Part shown: one piece after another, positions 17,629 through 25,476 of the stretch
Layout of the letters: every line of letters starts with the position of its first letter
Numbering within the stretch: the first letter of the stretch is position 1
Source of the DNA: Alphaproteobacteria bacterium
GTDB lineage: Bacteria; Pseudomonadota; Alphaproteobacteria; Puniceispirillales; Puniceispirillaceae
Assembly: GCA_011524805.1 (NCBI GenBank)
Contig: WTJO01000118.1
Coordinates: forward strand, 1 to 30,962
DNA: 30,962 nucleotides
Reading direction: 5' to 3'
The notes under the pieces: generated by a model
The model's input: the letters and a program-made list of their open reading frames with translations, nothing else
Told to the model about the DNA's origin: nothing
Database searches by the model: none
Program-made: the position numbers and the translations under genes

Positions 17629-18077
17629 CGCTTGGCTGCAAAAAATTGCTGAAGTAACGCCTCTGAACGCCTATCCTGCAGACCACCAATAATTTCGGGG
17701 CGATGATGAATGGTTGGCTGGTGAAACAGACAGGGGCCATTGTCAACCGCGCCGGATTTGCTGTCATAGGCCGCAAAATATAGCCTGCGAAACCGCATAT
17801 GGCTGATAGCCCCAGCGCACATGGCGCATGGTTCTAACGTCACCCAGATATCATGCCCTTCCAGCCTGTCCTGACCTGTTTGCCGGAGCGCATCTTTAAT
17901 CGCCAGCATTTCTGCATGGGCTGACGCATCTTTGAGGCGTCGCATATGATTCTGGCCAGCCCCTACCACCCTGCCTGCCGCAGAGACAATCACCGCACCA
18001 ACAGGCACCTCATCAGCCTCAAATGCCTGTTCAGCCTGCTCAAAGGCAAGTGCCATATAATCTGTAAATTCGGTCAT
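17625..18077 (-). CDS. tadA: tRNA-specific adenosine deaminase
   Basis: Deaminates A34 to inosine in the tRNA-Arg(ACG) anticodon, an essential wobble modification. Starting at 18077 (MTEFTDYMALAFEQAEQ) gives 150 residues, the family length, with a GGAG ribosome site 8 bases upstream; the open frame extends to 18215 but the added residues are not family-like. The zinc/catalytic residues are H54 and E56 (SAHAEM) and C84 and C87 (EPCAMCAG), with VPVGAVIV at 25-31. The gene diverges from rluB across 96 bases. Its TAG stop shares a CTAG with purD. Confidence 0.95.
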   Translation of the reverse strand: MTEFTDYMALAFEQAEQAFEADEVPVGAVIVSAAGRVVGAGQNHMRRLKDASAHAEMLAIKDALRQTGQDRLEGHDIWVTLEPCAMCAGAISHMRFRRLYFAAYDSKSGAVDNGPCLFHQPTIHHRPEIIGGLQDRRSEALLQQFFAAKR

Positions 18078-18173
18078 GCTATCTGCTCCGGACTGTAGAT
18101 AGTCTATCAGCCTGTGATATATCGGCACAATGTTTGTTTGCCAACTGGCTAGCCTTAGCGTAAAACCAGCCCT

Positions 18174-19121
18174 ATGACAGATGCAACACAGCCCACCCCC
18201 AATAATGCCACCCAAAAGGCAGAGCGCATCGCCAAGCGGATGGCACGCGCCGGCATCAGCTCTCGCAGGGGGGCAGAGGCCATGATAGCAGATGGCAGAG
18301 TGACTGTTAATGGCACGCTATTGACCAGCCCTGCCCATACTGTAACGCCAGATGATATCATTATGGTTGATGGTAAAGCCCTGCCAGCAGCAGAGCCTAC
18401 CCGCCTGTGGCGATATTACAAACCGCGCGGGCTGATTGTCAGCAATAAAGATGAGCAAAACAGAGATACAATCTATGATCATCTGCCTGATGATCTGCCG
18501 CGTCTTATTTCGGTCGGCAGGCTTGATCTGGATACAGAGGGGCTGTTGCTTCTGACAAATGATGGTGAGCTAGCGCGCTATCTTGAACTGCCCTCAACTG
18601 CATGGATACGCAAATACAGGGTCAGGGTGCGCGGGATTGTAGATGCTGGCAAGCTGGAGCGTCTGGCGAACGGCATCTCGATTGACGGCATCCATTATGG
18701 CGAGATCAAAGCACGGCTGGATAAGCAGATGCCGTCAAATGCATGGCTGACAATTGCGATAAAAGAAGGCAAAAACAGGGAAATCAGGCATGTCATGGAA
18801 CATCTGGGCTATACGGTAAGCCGGCTGTTACGACTATCCTATGGCCCGTTCCAGCTGGGCAAAATGACAGAAGCCAGCATTGAAGAAGTAAAACCAGCTA
18901 TCCTGAAAGAACAGCTAGGCAGTCAGGCTGATGCCTTTATGATAAAACTGCCCCCAAAAGATAAACAGGCGGACAGACGGACAGACAGACGGCCATCACA
19001 GCAGACCAGAACACACCCCAAAGCTGCCTCACATCGGCGTAGGCAGCAGCCATCAGCTGACAAATCACAATCAGACAAGCATAAAGATGAACATAATAGG
19101 CGGAGAAAAAAGAGGCGCTAG
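18174..19121 (+). CDS. rluB: 23S rRNA pseudouridine synthase, RsuA/RluB family
   Basis: Converts a specific uridine in 23S rRNA (U2605 by E. coli RluB) to pseudouridine. An N-terminal S4 RNA-binding domain (ERIAKRMARAGISSRRGAEAM region, about 17-65) is followed by the catalytic domain, with YYKPRGLIVS at 81-90 and GRLDLDTEGLLLLTND holding the catalytic Asp 118. KEGKNREIRHV is the conserved RNA-contact motif. Residues from ~260 to 315 form a low-complexity, strongly basic tail rich in Arg, Lys, Gln and His, ending NRRRKKRR. Its coding DNA contains the direct repeat GGACAGAC twice at 18971-18986. The last 35 bases overlap rsmD in another frame. RluE/RsuA relatives are possible, but the length and C-terminal tail favour RluB. 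Confidence 0.9.
   Translation: MTDATQPTPNNATQKAERIAKRMARAGISSRRGAEAMIADGRVTVNGTLLTSPAHTVTPDDIIMVDGKALPAAEPTRLWRYYKPRGLIVSNKDEQNRDTIYDHLPDDLPRLISVGRLDLDTEGLLLLTNDGELARYLELPSTAWIRKYRVRVRGIVDAGKLERLANGISIDGIHYGEIKARLDKQMPSNAWLTIAIKEGKNREIRHVMEHLGYTVSRLLRLSYGPFQLGKMTEASIEEVKPAILKEQLGSQADAFMIKLPPKDKQADRRTDRRPSQQTRTHPKAASHRRRQQPSADKSQSDKHKDEHNRRRKKRR
18971..18990 (+). repeat. Tandem 8-base repeat inside the rluB basic tail
   Basis: GGACAGAC occurs twice head to tail, then AGAC, encoding the DRRTDRR stretch of the disordered basic tail. It is a possible slippage spot; an out-of-frame change here would alter only the tail and the overlap with rsmD. Confidence 0.5.
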
Positions 19122-19650
19122 GCTGGCAAGCTTGCAGGGCAGAGATACACGCCCGACAGCCCAGCGAACCAGAGAAGCGCTGTTTAATCTGCTAGAGGGC
19201 GGCAGATTTGGCCGCCACTTGCTATCTGAAGATTCGGTTATCTGGGATGTATTCGCAGGTACGGGCGCTATCGGGCTTGAGGCATTGTCACGTGGTGCCG
19301 GTCATGCGGTATTTATCGAAAAAGACAGGCTGGCCTGCCAGACATTGACAGCCAATATCGGCAAGCTGGGCTATCAGGCGCGCGTCACACTGCATCATCT
19401 GGACGCAACACAGCCCTTCACCAGTCAGGCTGCCTCTGCTTCTATCATCATATGCGACCCGCCCTATGGAAGCGGCGCCTACATTCCCGCACTAGCAGCC
19501 TTAAACGCCCAGAATAAAATAGGCAGAGATGCGCTAATTATTATCGAAACACAGAAAACAGAGATGCCGGCACCGGATGATAGCTATCAGTTTCTGGATA
19601 GCCGGCATTATGGAAAAGCCCGGATAAGCCTGTTCAGATATACCGGCTAG
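19087..19650 (+). CDS. rsmD: 16S rRNA (guanine966-N2)-methyltransferase
   Basis: SAM-dependent methyltransferase that modifies G966 of 16S rRNA. It has 187 residues, normal length, starting MNIIGGEKRGARL, the family N-terminus, which fixes the start inside the rluB tail (35-base overlap). RPTAQRTREALFNLL at 22-36 is the target-binding part, VFAGTGAIGLEALSRGA near 55-71 binds SAM, and the catalytic DPPYG is at 124-128. Overlap with rluB implies coupled translation of two rRNA-modifying enzymes. Its TAG stop shares a CTAG with the convergent mutL. Confidence 0.95.
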   Translation: MNIIGGEKRGARLASLQGRDTRPTAQRTREALFNLLEGGRFGRHLLSEDSVIWDVFAGTGAIGLEALSRGAGHAVFIEKDRLACQTLTANIGKLGYQARVTLHHLDATQPFTSQAASASIIICDPPYGSGAYIPALAALNAQNKIGRDALIIIETQKTEMPAPDDSYQFLDSRHYGKARISLFRYTG

Positions 19651-21509
19651 CGGCGCTCAAATAACTTTTCCAGATCATCATGGCTAAGCGTGATAAAGGT
19701 TGGACGGCCATGATTACACTGTCCGGAGCCGGGGGTCTGTTCCATTTGCCGCAACAGCGCATTCATCTCGTCAACCCCAAGACGCCTGCCTGCCCGGATT
19801 GAGCCGTGACAGGATATGGTGGCCAGCACATGGGCAATTTTCTGCTCTAATGCCGTGCTGACACCTACCTGAACCAGCTCTTCTGCGACATCCCGCACCA
19901 GTGCCTCTGCATTTACCTGACCAAGTAATGCAGGTGTCTGCCTGACCATAATCGCGCCTTCGCCAAAACTTTCAACAAACAGCCCCATTGTGGCAAGCTG
20001 GTCTGCATGGCCAAGAATAGCCTCATACTGGTCACCTGGCAGTTCAATAATTTCCGGCAACAGCAATGCCTGACTGGCAACAGTGCCATCCTGTAGGGCT
20101 GTCTTCATGGTTTCCATCACAATACGCTCATGGGCGGCATGCTGGTCAACCAGCACAAGCGAGCTGCCAGTCTCGGCCACAATGTAGGTTTCGTTGATTT
20201 GCGCCTTGGCTGCCCCAAGCGGAAACCGGCTATCATCTGATATCTGGCCAGCGTCATCATCTGGCATCAAGACAGGCTGATCAGCCTGTGTGACGCGCGC
20301 CTGTGGCGGGCTATTATCTAGAAATGATGAGAGCCTTCCCTGATATTGTGGTGTCTGATAATTTGATGCTGAAGGCTGTTGCGCCTGAAAGCGGAATGCA
20401 TCTTCTGAACTGGATTTGCTGGTTTGATGCGTGTGCGTGCTGAATTGCCGTAATGCGTTTGTTGTGCCTTCATCTGTGCTTGTTTTTGCAGCCTCTCGCA
20501 AGATAGATGACAAGGTGGCGACAATCAGCCCTCTTACATGTCCGGCATGTTTGAATCGTACCTCTGCCTTGGCAGGATGGACATTTACATCTACATCTTC
20601 TGGCTCGACCGTAATAAATAGCACAACCAGCGGATGCCGGCCACGCGGCAGCATATCCTGATAGCCTGCCCGCACCGCACCAAGCAATTGCCTGTCGCGC
20701 ACCGGCCTGCCATTGACAAACAGATACATACCGGCGGTTGTCGGTCTGTTCATTGTCGGCAGGCCTGCCAGCCCTGTCAGGGACATATGCTCTCTATGTG
20801 CCGAGATTATCGCAGCCTCTGACGAGAAACGCGCTCCGATTATCTGGCCGATACGTTGCAGGGCAGGACTATGTCTGTCAGAGCTATCTATTTGCGCATT
20901 ACAGGGGGAGAGCGAAAAAATAGTGCGGCCTGAATCTGTCAGGCTAAAGCCTGTCTGGGGTGCGCTCATCGCAAGACAGCGGATAATTTCGTAACATTGT
21001 GCAGCTTCGGTTCGCTGGGTTTTCAGAAATTTCCGTCTAGCAGGGACTTCATGGAACAACTCCGAGATATGGATGATACTGCCGTCTGACAGGCTGGTTG
21101 GCACAGCATCATCTATCTGGCCATGGCTGACCACCATCTGCCAGCCATGCGGCTGGTCTTGCGTAGATGATGACAGGCTAAGCCGTGATACTGACCCGAT
21201 AGAGGGCAGCGCCTCGCCCCTGAAGCCAAAATGCCGGATAGCAAATAGATTATCATCAGGCAGTTTTGACGTGGCATGACGCTGGACAGCCAGTGCCATC
21301 CCCTCACGCGTCATCCCGCGCCCATTATCTTGTACGGTAATGGCGTCAATGCCGCCTGCCTCTAGGGTGATATCTATCTGGGTTGCGCCTGCATCTATGG
21401 CGTTTTCAACCAGCTCTTTGAGGGCGCTGGCAGGACGCTCAATAACCTCGCCAGCCGCAATTTGGTTTACCAGATGTTCAGGTAGCTTTCTGATGTCGCT
21501 GGCAGTCAT
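19647..21509 (-). CDS. mutL: DNA mismatch repair protein MutL, endonuclease type
   Basis: Mismatch-repair ATPase/nuclease of 620 residues. The GHKL ATPase region shows ELVENAIDAG (32-41), DNGRGM (61-66), ATSKL (79-83) and GFRGEAL (95-101). A variable linker runs from about 340 to 435. The C-terminal domain carries the metal-dependent nicking motif DQHA(x2)E(x4)E at residues 455-466 (DQHAAHERIVME), with SCHGSIRAG (567-575) and CNHGRP (598-603). This is the MutL class that cuts the nascent strand itself, as expected in bacteria without MutH. It is the last gene of the ribF operon, 16 bases after the lipoprotein gene. Confidence 0.97.
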   Translation of the reverse strand: MTASDIRKLPEHLVNQIAAGEVIERPASALKELVENAIDAGATQIDITLEAGGIDAITVQDNGRGMTREGMALAVQRHATSKLPDDNLFAIRHFGFRGEALPSIGSVSRLSLSSSTQDQPHGWQMVVSHGQIDDAVPTSLSDGSIIHISELFHEVPARRKFLKTQRTEAAQCYEIIRCLAMSAPQTGFSLTDSGRTIFSLSPCNAQIDSSDRHSPALQRIGQIIGARFSSEAAIISAHREHMSLTGLAGLPTMNRPTTAGMYLFVNGRPVRDRQLLGAVRAGYQDMLPRGRHPLVVLFITVEPEDVDVNVHPAKAEVRFKHAGHVRGLIVATLSSILREAAKTSTDEGTTNALRQFSTHTHQTSKSSSEDAFRFQAQQPSASNYQTPQYQGRLSSFLDNSPPQARVTQADQPVLMPDDDAGQISDDSRFPLGAAKAQINETYIVAETGSSLVLVDQHAAHERIVMETMKTALQDGTVASQALLLPEIIELPGDQYEAILGHADQLATMGLFVESFGEGAIMVRQTPALLGQVNAEALVRDVAEELVQVGVSTALEQKIAHVLATISCHGSIRAGRRLGVDEMNALLRQMEQTPGSGQCNHGRPTFITLSHDDLEKLFERR

Positions 21510-21525
21510 GGCAATTCGGCATCAT

Positions 21526-22044
21526 CTATTCGATGGAAACAGGCTCGCCCAGTACCTCGTCAATCGCAGGCGTCTTACCATCGGTAATTGGTTTATTCTG
21601 CAATTTATTGCGGCGAATACGTGCATCTTCTTGCATCTGGTTAAGCACTGGCCCTACATTTGGCACACCGCCAAAAATAACCTGCAAGGGCAGACGGCGT
21701 TCTGTCTGTATGCCGGCTGTTTCTTCATCGACCTTTGTGCGAATATCATCTTCAATCGCATCAAGATTAAATATCTGGTTATAGCCACTTGCCTCATTAT
21801 TTCGAGATTTCAGCAATGATGATGCCTGTGCATTGGCAGAGCTGGTAGATGCGGCGGTCTGTGAGACAGTATCATCTGACGGTCTGGCCGCAAATTGCGG
21901 AGGAAGAGACAGAGGCGGACGCACCACAACTTCAAATTCATCAGGTGCTGATTTCTGTTTGCCAATCGCCTTGTTAAAATCCGAACAGCCAGCAAGTACC
22001 GCAATAGACCCTGCCATAACAGCCCATTTCAGAAGATGGCGCAT
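21526..22044 (-). CDS. DUF3035 lipoprotein, BamF-like
   Basis: A 172-residue predicted outer-membrane lipoprotein. Residues 1-20 (MRHLLKWAVMAGSIAVLAGC) form a signal peptide with lipobox VLAGC; C20 would be lipidated, and Ser at +2 favours export to the outer membrane. The motif APDEFEVVVRPPLSLPP shortly after the lipid anchor is the hallmark of DUF3035, a family restricted to alphaproteobacteria and, as I recall, described as the BamF accessory subunit of the outer-membrane barrel assembly machine. The rest is low-complexity and polar. GGAG 8 bases before the ATG at 22044 sets the start; the upstream open frame is ignored. It sits directly after lspA, the peptidase that would process its own signal peptide. 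Confidence 0.85.
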   Translation of the reverse strand: MRHLLKWAVMAGSIAVLAGCSDFNKAIGKQKSAPDEFEVVVRPPLSLPPQFAARPSDDTVSQTAASTSSANAQASSLLKSRNNEASGYNQIFNLDAIEDDIRTKVDEETAGIQTERRLPLQVIFGGVPNVGPVLNQMQEDARIRRNKLQNKPITDGKTPAIDEVLGEPVSIE

Positions 22045-22114
22045 GGCGTTATCTCCGGCGCAAAAATCCTTACGATATGTCTGTGATGATATATCTGTCA
22101 TCCACCTATCCTAT

Positions 22115-22618
22115 CTAATCCTGTGCTGTATCACCAGCAACATTCAAAAACATCATAGCATACAGCCAGAGGATTACCCCGATAAAAATCGAGGCATCTG
22201 CAATATTAAATGCCGGCCAGTGCAGACCGGCAACATGCACATCAATGAAATCAACAACTTTGTTGAATCTGAATCGGTCAACAATATTTCCGTTTGCCCC
22301 GCCACAGATTAATCCGGCACCAATTTGCTGAACCCAGCCTGATTCTGTCAATTCGGTAATCAGCCAGCCTATGACAAATAGCGCAAATACCGGCACAACC
22401 ATATTTGTTATCTGCGGATAATCTGCAAAAAGCCCAAAACTTACCCCTTCATTCCAGACAGGCGCAAAATTCAGAAAAGGCGTAACCTGAACAGGCTGGC
22501 CAGTCGCAAATATTGTACTGAGCGCCATCTGCTTTGTTACCATATCCAGTGCCAGCACAATGCCGGCTATCACAAAAAACCGTATCAGGATATAGATTGC
22601 AGGCAGGTGTTGCATCAT
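22115..22618 (-). CDS. lspA: Lipoprotein signal peptidase (signal peptidase II)
   Basis: Inner-membrane aspartyl protease that cleaves prolipoprotein signal peptides after diacylglyceryl transfer. From the ATG at 22618 it has 167 residues and four hydrophobic segments. The catalytic aspartates are D114 (GGANGNIVDRF) and D141 (WPAFNIADASI); FNEGVSFG-like WNEGVSFGLF at 55-64 is also conserved. The ATG overlaps the ileS stop as ATGA, giving translational coupling, the same arrangement as ileS-lspA in many proteobacteria. The next gene downstream, after 70 bases, encodes a lipoprotein. Confidence 0.96.
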   Translation of the reverse strand: MMQHLPAIYILIRFFVIAGIVLALDMVTKQMALSTIFATGQPVQVTPFLNFAPVWNEGVSFGLFADYPQITNMVVPVFALFVIGWLITELTESGWVQQIGAGLICGGANGNIVDRFRFNKVVDFIDVHVAGLHWPAFNIADASIFIGVILWLYAMMFLNVAGDTAQD

Positions 22619-25398
22619 GCTGTCTGCGCGATAACATCTTCGCATCTGGTGCAGATGCTGTCTTCGTCATCTTCTGCGATTGTGCTGATAAGCTTCCAGC
22701 ATCGCGCGCATTTGCCGCCTGAAGCACGTCTGACATGCACATTTATCTGGTCTGTTTCAGCTATCTGCAATTCCGCAGCCGAGGTGATAAACAGTGCCGC
22801 GTAATCCATACCCTCAAACAGGGCGGCATCTGATGCTGGCAATTCAAGCCTGACCTCTGCTGACAGGCTTCCGCCGATCACACCGTCATTTCGTGCAGTC
22901 TCAAGTGCTGTTGTGACAGCTGAACGCACATGGCGGATACGGCTCCATTTTTCGTCCAGCCTGTCATCCTGCCAGCTTGGGTCTGTGTCTGCATAGCCGT
23001 GCAGATGGATTGAATCACTTTCATCCTGTGTATAGGCAAGCCATGCTTCATCCGCGGTAAAACATAGAATAGGCGCTATCCAGCTGATCAGACAGCGCAA
23101 CGTGCTATCCATTACTGTCCGGCAAGCGCGTCTTTGCAGGCTGTCGGCACTATCACAATACAGGCTGTCTTTCCTGATATCGAAATAGAAGGCTGACAAA
23201 TCGCTATTACAGAAATCATGCAGAGCAGTGAAAATACCATGAAAATCATAGCGTTCAGTTTTTTCCCGAACCTGCCCATCCAGCATTGACAGCCTATGCA
23301 GGACCCAGCGCTCAAGCTCTGGCATATCGGCAGGCTTAACTGCCTCGCGGTCTGCATCATAGCCATCAAGTGCGCCAAGCAGATAGCGCAAGGTATTTCT
23401 GATACGACGGTAATGATCTGACTGTCTTTTGATGATTTCATGGCCAATGCGCAAATCATCATAATAATCCGAGCTTACCACCCATAGTCTTAGAATATCT
23501 GCGCCATTCTGTTCGATCACCTTTTGCGGCGCGATGACATTGCCAAGCGATTTGGACATTTTACGTCCCTGCTCATCCAGCACAAAACCGTGGGTCAGCA
23601 CGCCCTTATAGGGCGCAACCCCTCTGGTGCCGCAGCTTTGAAGCAGGCTGGAATGAAACCAGCCGCGATGCTGGTCAGAACCTTCAAGATACAGATCAGC
23701 AGGGCTTTGCAAATCTTCACGCTGTTCCAGCACAAAGGCATGGGTTGAGCCTGAATCAAACCAGACATCAGCAATATCCATGACCTGGACATAGTCATCT
23801 GCCTGATAATTATCGCCTAGAAAGCGGCTAGCCGGCGAGGTAAACCACGCATCACATCCCTCTTCTTTGAACGCATCAACAATTCTGTCTATCACAGCCT
23901 GATCACGTAATGGCTCACCTGTCTGCTTATGATAGAAAACAGCGATTGGCACTCCCCATGCGCGTTGCCGCGACAAACACCAGTCAGGTCTGTTTTCGAT
24001 CATCGAACTCAGACGTCTCTGCCCTGCCTGTGGATAGAAATCAGTCTGTGACAGCGCATTGAGCGCAGTTTCCCGTAGCCCGCCCTGCTGGTTATCTCCC
24101 ATTGAGACGAACCACTGGGTTGCGTTGCGGTAAATCACAGGCGCATGAGAACGCCATGAATGCGGATAAGAATGAACCAGCGTGCCAATCCCTATCAGCC
24201 CGCCCTTCTCAGCCATCACATCGGCAATTTTCTGATTGTCACGCAATACATGGCAGCCGCCAAATAATGGCAGATGTTCAGCAATTACGCCATCTTCGCC
24301 AACTGTATCTGGCACTTCTATGCCATGCACCAGATGGGCAAGCTGGTAATCTTCAGGACCGTGACCAGGCGCAATATGCACAAATCCGGTACCCTGATCT
24401 GTGGTGACATAATCTGCCAGCAATACAGGCACATCATGATCATAGCCATCATCTGAGAGCGGGTGGCTGGCAATACTGCCTTCCAGCTCGGCACCTGTGA
24501 ATTTATGTACAACAGATGTTTTGGCAATGCCTGTCTCTTTGCAAACCGTTTCGATAAGGTCATCTGCCAGACAGATAACATCGCCAATTCTGGCCAGACT
24601 GCCCTCTTCAAGCTGTTCGATCTTAAGTGCGCTATACTGGATATCGGCGCCACATGCCATCGCCCTGTTGCCCGGCATAGTCCACGGGGTTGTTGTCCAT
24701 ATCACAAGCTTTGTGCCAATCAGCGCCTCTACCGGACAGGCACGCAAGGTGAAATTTGCATAGATGGTAACAGATTTATGGTCTGAATATTCTACCTCTG
24801 CCTCTGCCAGAGCTGTTTTTTCAACAGGTGACCACATGACCGGCTTTGAGCCACGATAAAGCGAACCATTCATCAGGAACTTGCCAATTTCGGCAGCAAT
24901 GATAGCTTCAGATTCAAACTTCATTGTCTGATAGGGATTCTGCCAGTCGCCCAGCACGCCCAAACGCTGAAATTCTTCAGACTGTATATCCATCCAGTGC
25001 GCTGCAAAGTCACGACATTCCTGTCTGAACTCGGCGATTGGCACCTCGTCCTTATCTTTGCCTTTTTTCCGGTACTGCTCTTCAATTTTCCATTCAATCG
25101 GCAAGCCATGGCAGTCCCAGCCAGGCACATAATTCGCATTTTTGCCAAGCATGGATTGTGATCTGTTAATTACATCTTTCAGAATCTTGTTTAGCGCATG
25201 CCCGATATGCAGATTGCCATTTGCATAGGGCGGACCATCATGCAGCACAAATTTCGGCTTATCTGCACGGGATTTCCTAAGCTGTCCATAAATATCAAGC
25301 TGTGCCCAGCGCGCCAGAATTTCAGGCTCTTTTTTCGGCAGGCCGCCACGCATTGGAAAGTCTGTCTTTGGAAGGAAAACCGTTTGTTTATAATCCAT
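22615..25398 (-). CDS. ileS: Isoleucyl-tRNA synthetase
   Basis: Class I synthetase charging tRNA-Ile, with an editing domain against valine. It has 927 residues. HIGH is at 64-67 (GNLHIGHALNKIL), the editing-site WTTTPWTMPGN near 234-244, WCLSRQRAWGVPI near 473-485, and KMSKS at 613-617. A C-terminal zinc motif, CARCWK plus CTRC, is present, as in the bacterial (mupirocin-sensitive type) IleS. An AGG about 8 bases before the ATG is the likely ribosome site. It lies 78 bases downstream of ribF, and the gap contains a 13-base palindrome at 25418-25430. Confidence 0.98.
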   Translation of the reverse strand: MDYKQTVFLPKTDFPMRGGLPKKEPEILARWAQLDIYGQLRKSRADKPKFVLHDGPPYANGNLHIGHALNKILKDVINRSQSMLGKNANYVPGWDCHGLPIEWKIEEQYRKKGKDKDEVPIAEFRQECRDFAAHWMDIQSEEFQRLGVLGDWQNPYQTMKFESEAIIAAEIGKFLMNGSLYRGSKPVMWSPVEKTALAEAEVEYSDHKSVTIYANFTLRACPVEALIGTKLVIWTTTPWTMPGNRAMACGADIQYSALKIEQLEEGSLARIGDVICLADDLIETVCKETGIAKTSVVHKFTGAELEGSIASHPLSDDGYDHDVPVLLADYVTTDQGTGFVHIAPGHGPEDYQLAHLVHGIEVPDTVGEDGVIAEHLPLFGGCHVLRDNQKIADVMAEKGGLIGIGTLVHSYPHSWRSHAPVIYRNATQWFVSMGDNQQGGLRETALNALSQTDFYPQAGQRRLSSMIENRPDWCLSRQRAWGVPIAVFYHKQTGEPLRDQAVIDRIVDAFKEEGCDAWFTSPASRFLGDNYQADDYVQVMDIADVWFDSGSTHAFVLEQREDLQSPADLYLEGSDQHRGWFHSSLLQSCGTRGVAPYKGVLTHGFVLDEQGRKMSKSLGNVIAPQKVIEQNGADILRLWVVSSDYYDDLRIGHEIIKRQSDHYRRIRNTLRYLLGALDGYDADREAVKPADMPELERWVLHRLSMLDGQVREKTERYDFHGIFTALHDFCNSDLSAFYFDIRKDSLYCDSADSLQRRACRTVMDSTLRCLISWIAPILCFTADEAWLAYTQDESDSIHLHGYADTDPSWQDDRLDEKWSRIRHVRSAVTTALETARNDGVIGGSLSAEVRLELPASDAALFEGMDYAALFITSAAELQIAETDQINVHVRRASGGKCARCWKLISTIAEDDEDSICTRCEDVIAQTA

Positions 25399-25417
25399 AA
25401 TGATACCTGTTATAGGT

Positions 25418-25430
25418 TAAACAGTGTTTA
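25418..25430. promoter_or_regulatory. 13-base palindrome before ileS (possible operator / CtrA-like site)
   Basis: TAAACA-g-TGTTTA is a perfect inverted repeat with a single central base, 20 bases upstream of the ileS ATG in the ribF-ileS gap. With its flanks it also reads TTAA-N7-TTAG, one mismatch from the alphaproteobacterial CtrA box TTAA-N7-TTAA. A second inverted repeat, AACATT-N5-AATGTT, lies at 25445-25461. Function is inferred only from symmetry and position. Confidence 0.35.
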
Positions 25431-25476
25431 GTGTTATTGTCTGAAACATTCCTAAAATGTTATGACGCAAATCTAT

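Noticed and set aside
18078..18215. In-frame upstream extension of tadA
   Set aside because: The internal ATG at 18077 has a GGAG ribosome site and family-like N-terminus, and the extension would overlap the rluB start.
21829..21915. Plus-strand stretch resembling the 5' part of a tRNA-Leu (GGCAGAGCTGGTAGATGCG)
   Set aside because: No matching acceptor stem, anticodon arm or GGTTCRA T-loop follows, and the stretch is inside the lipoprotein coding frame on the minus strand.
25399..25476. T-box or other amino-acid-sensing leader for ileS
   Set aside because: The gap is only 78 bases, too short for a T-box, and the T-box sequence is absent.
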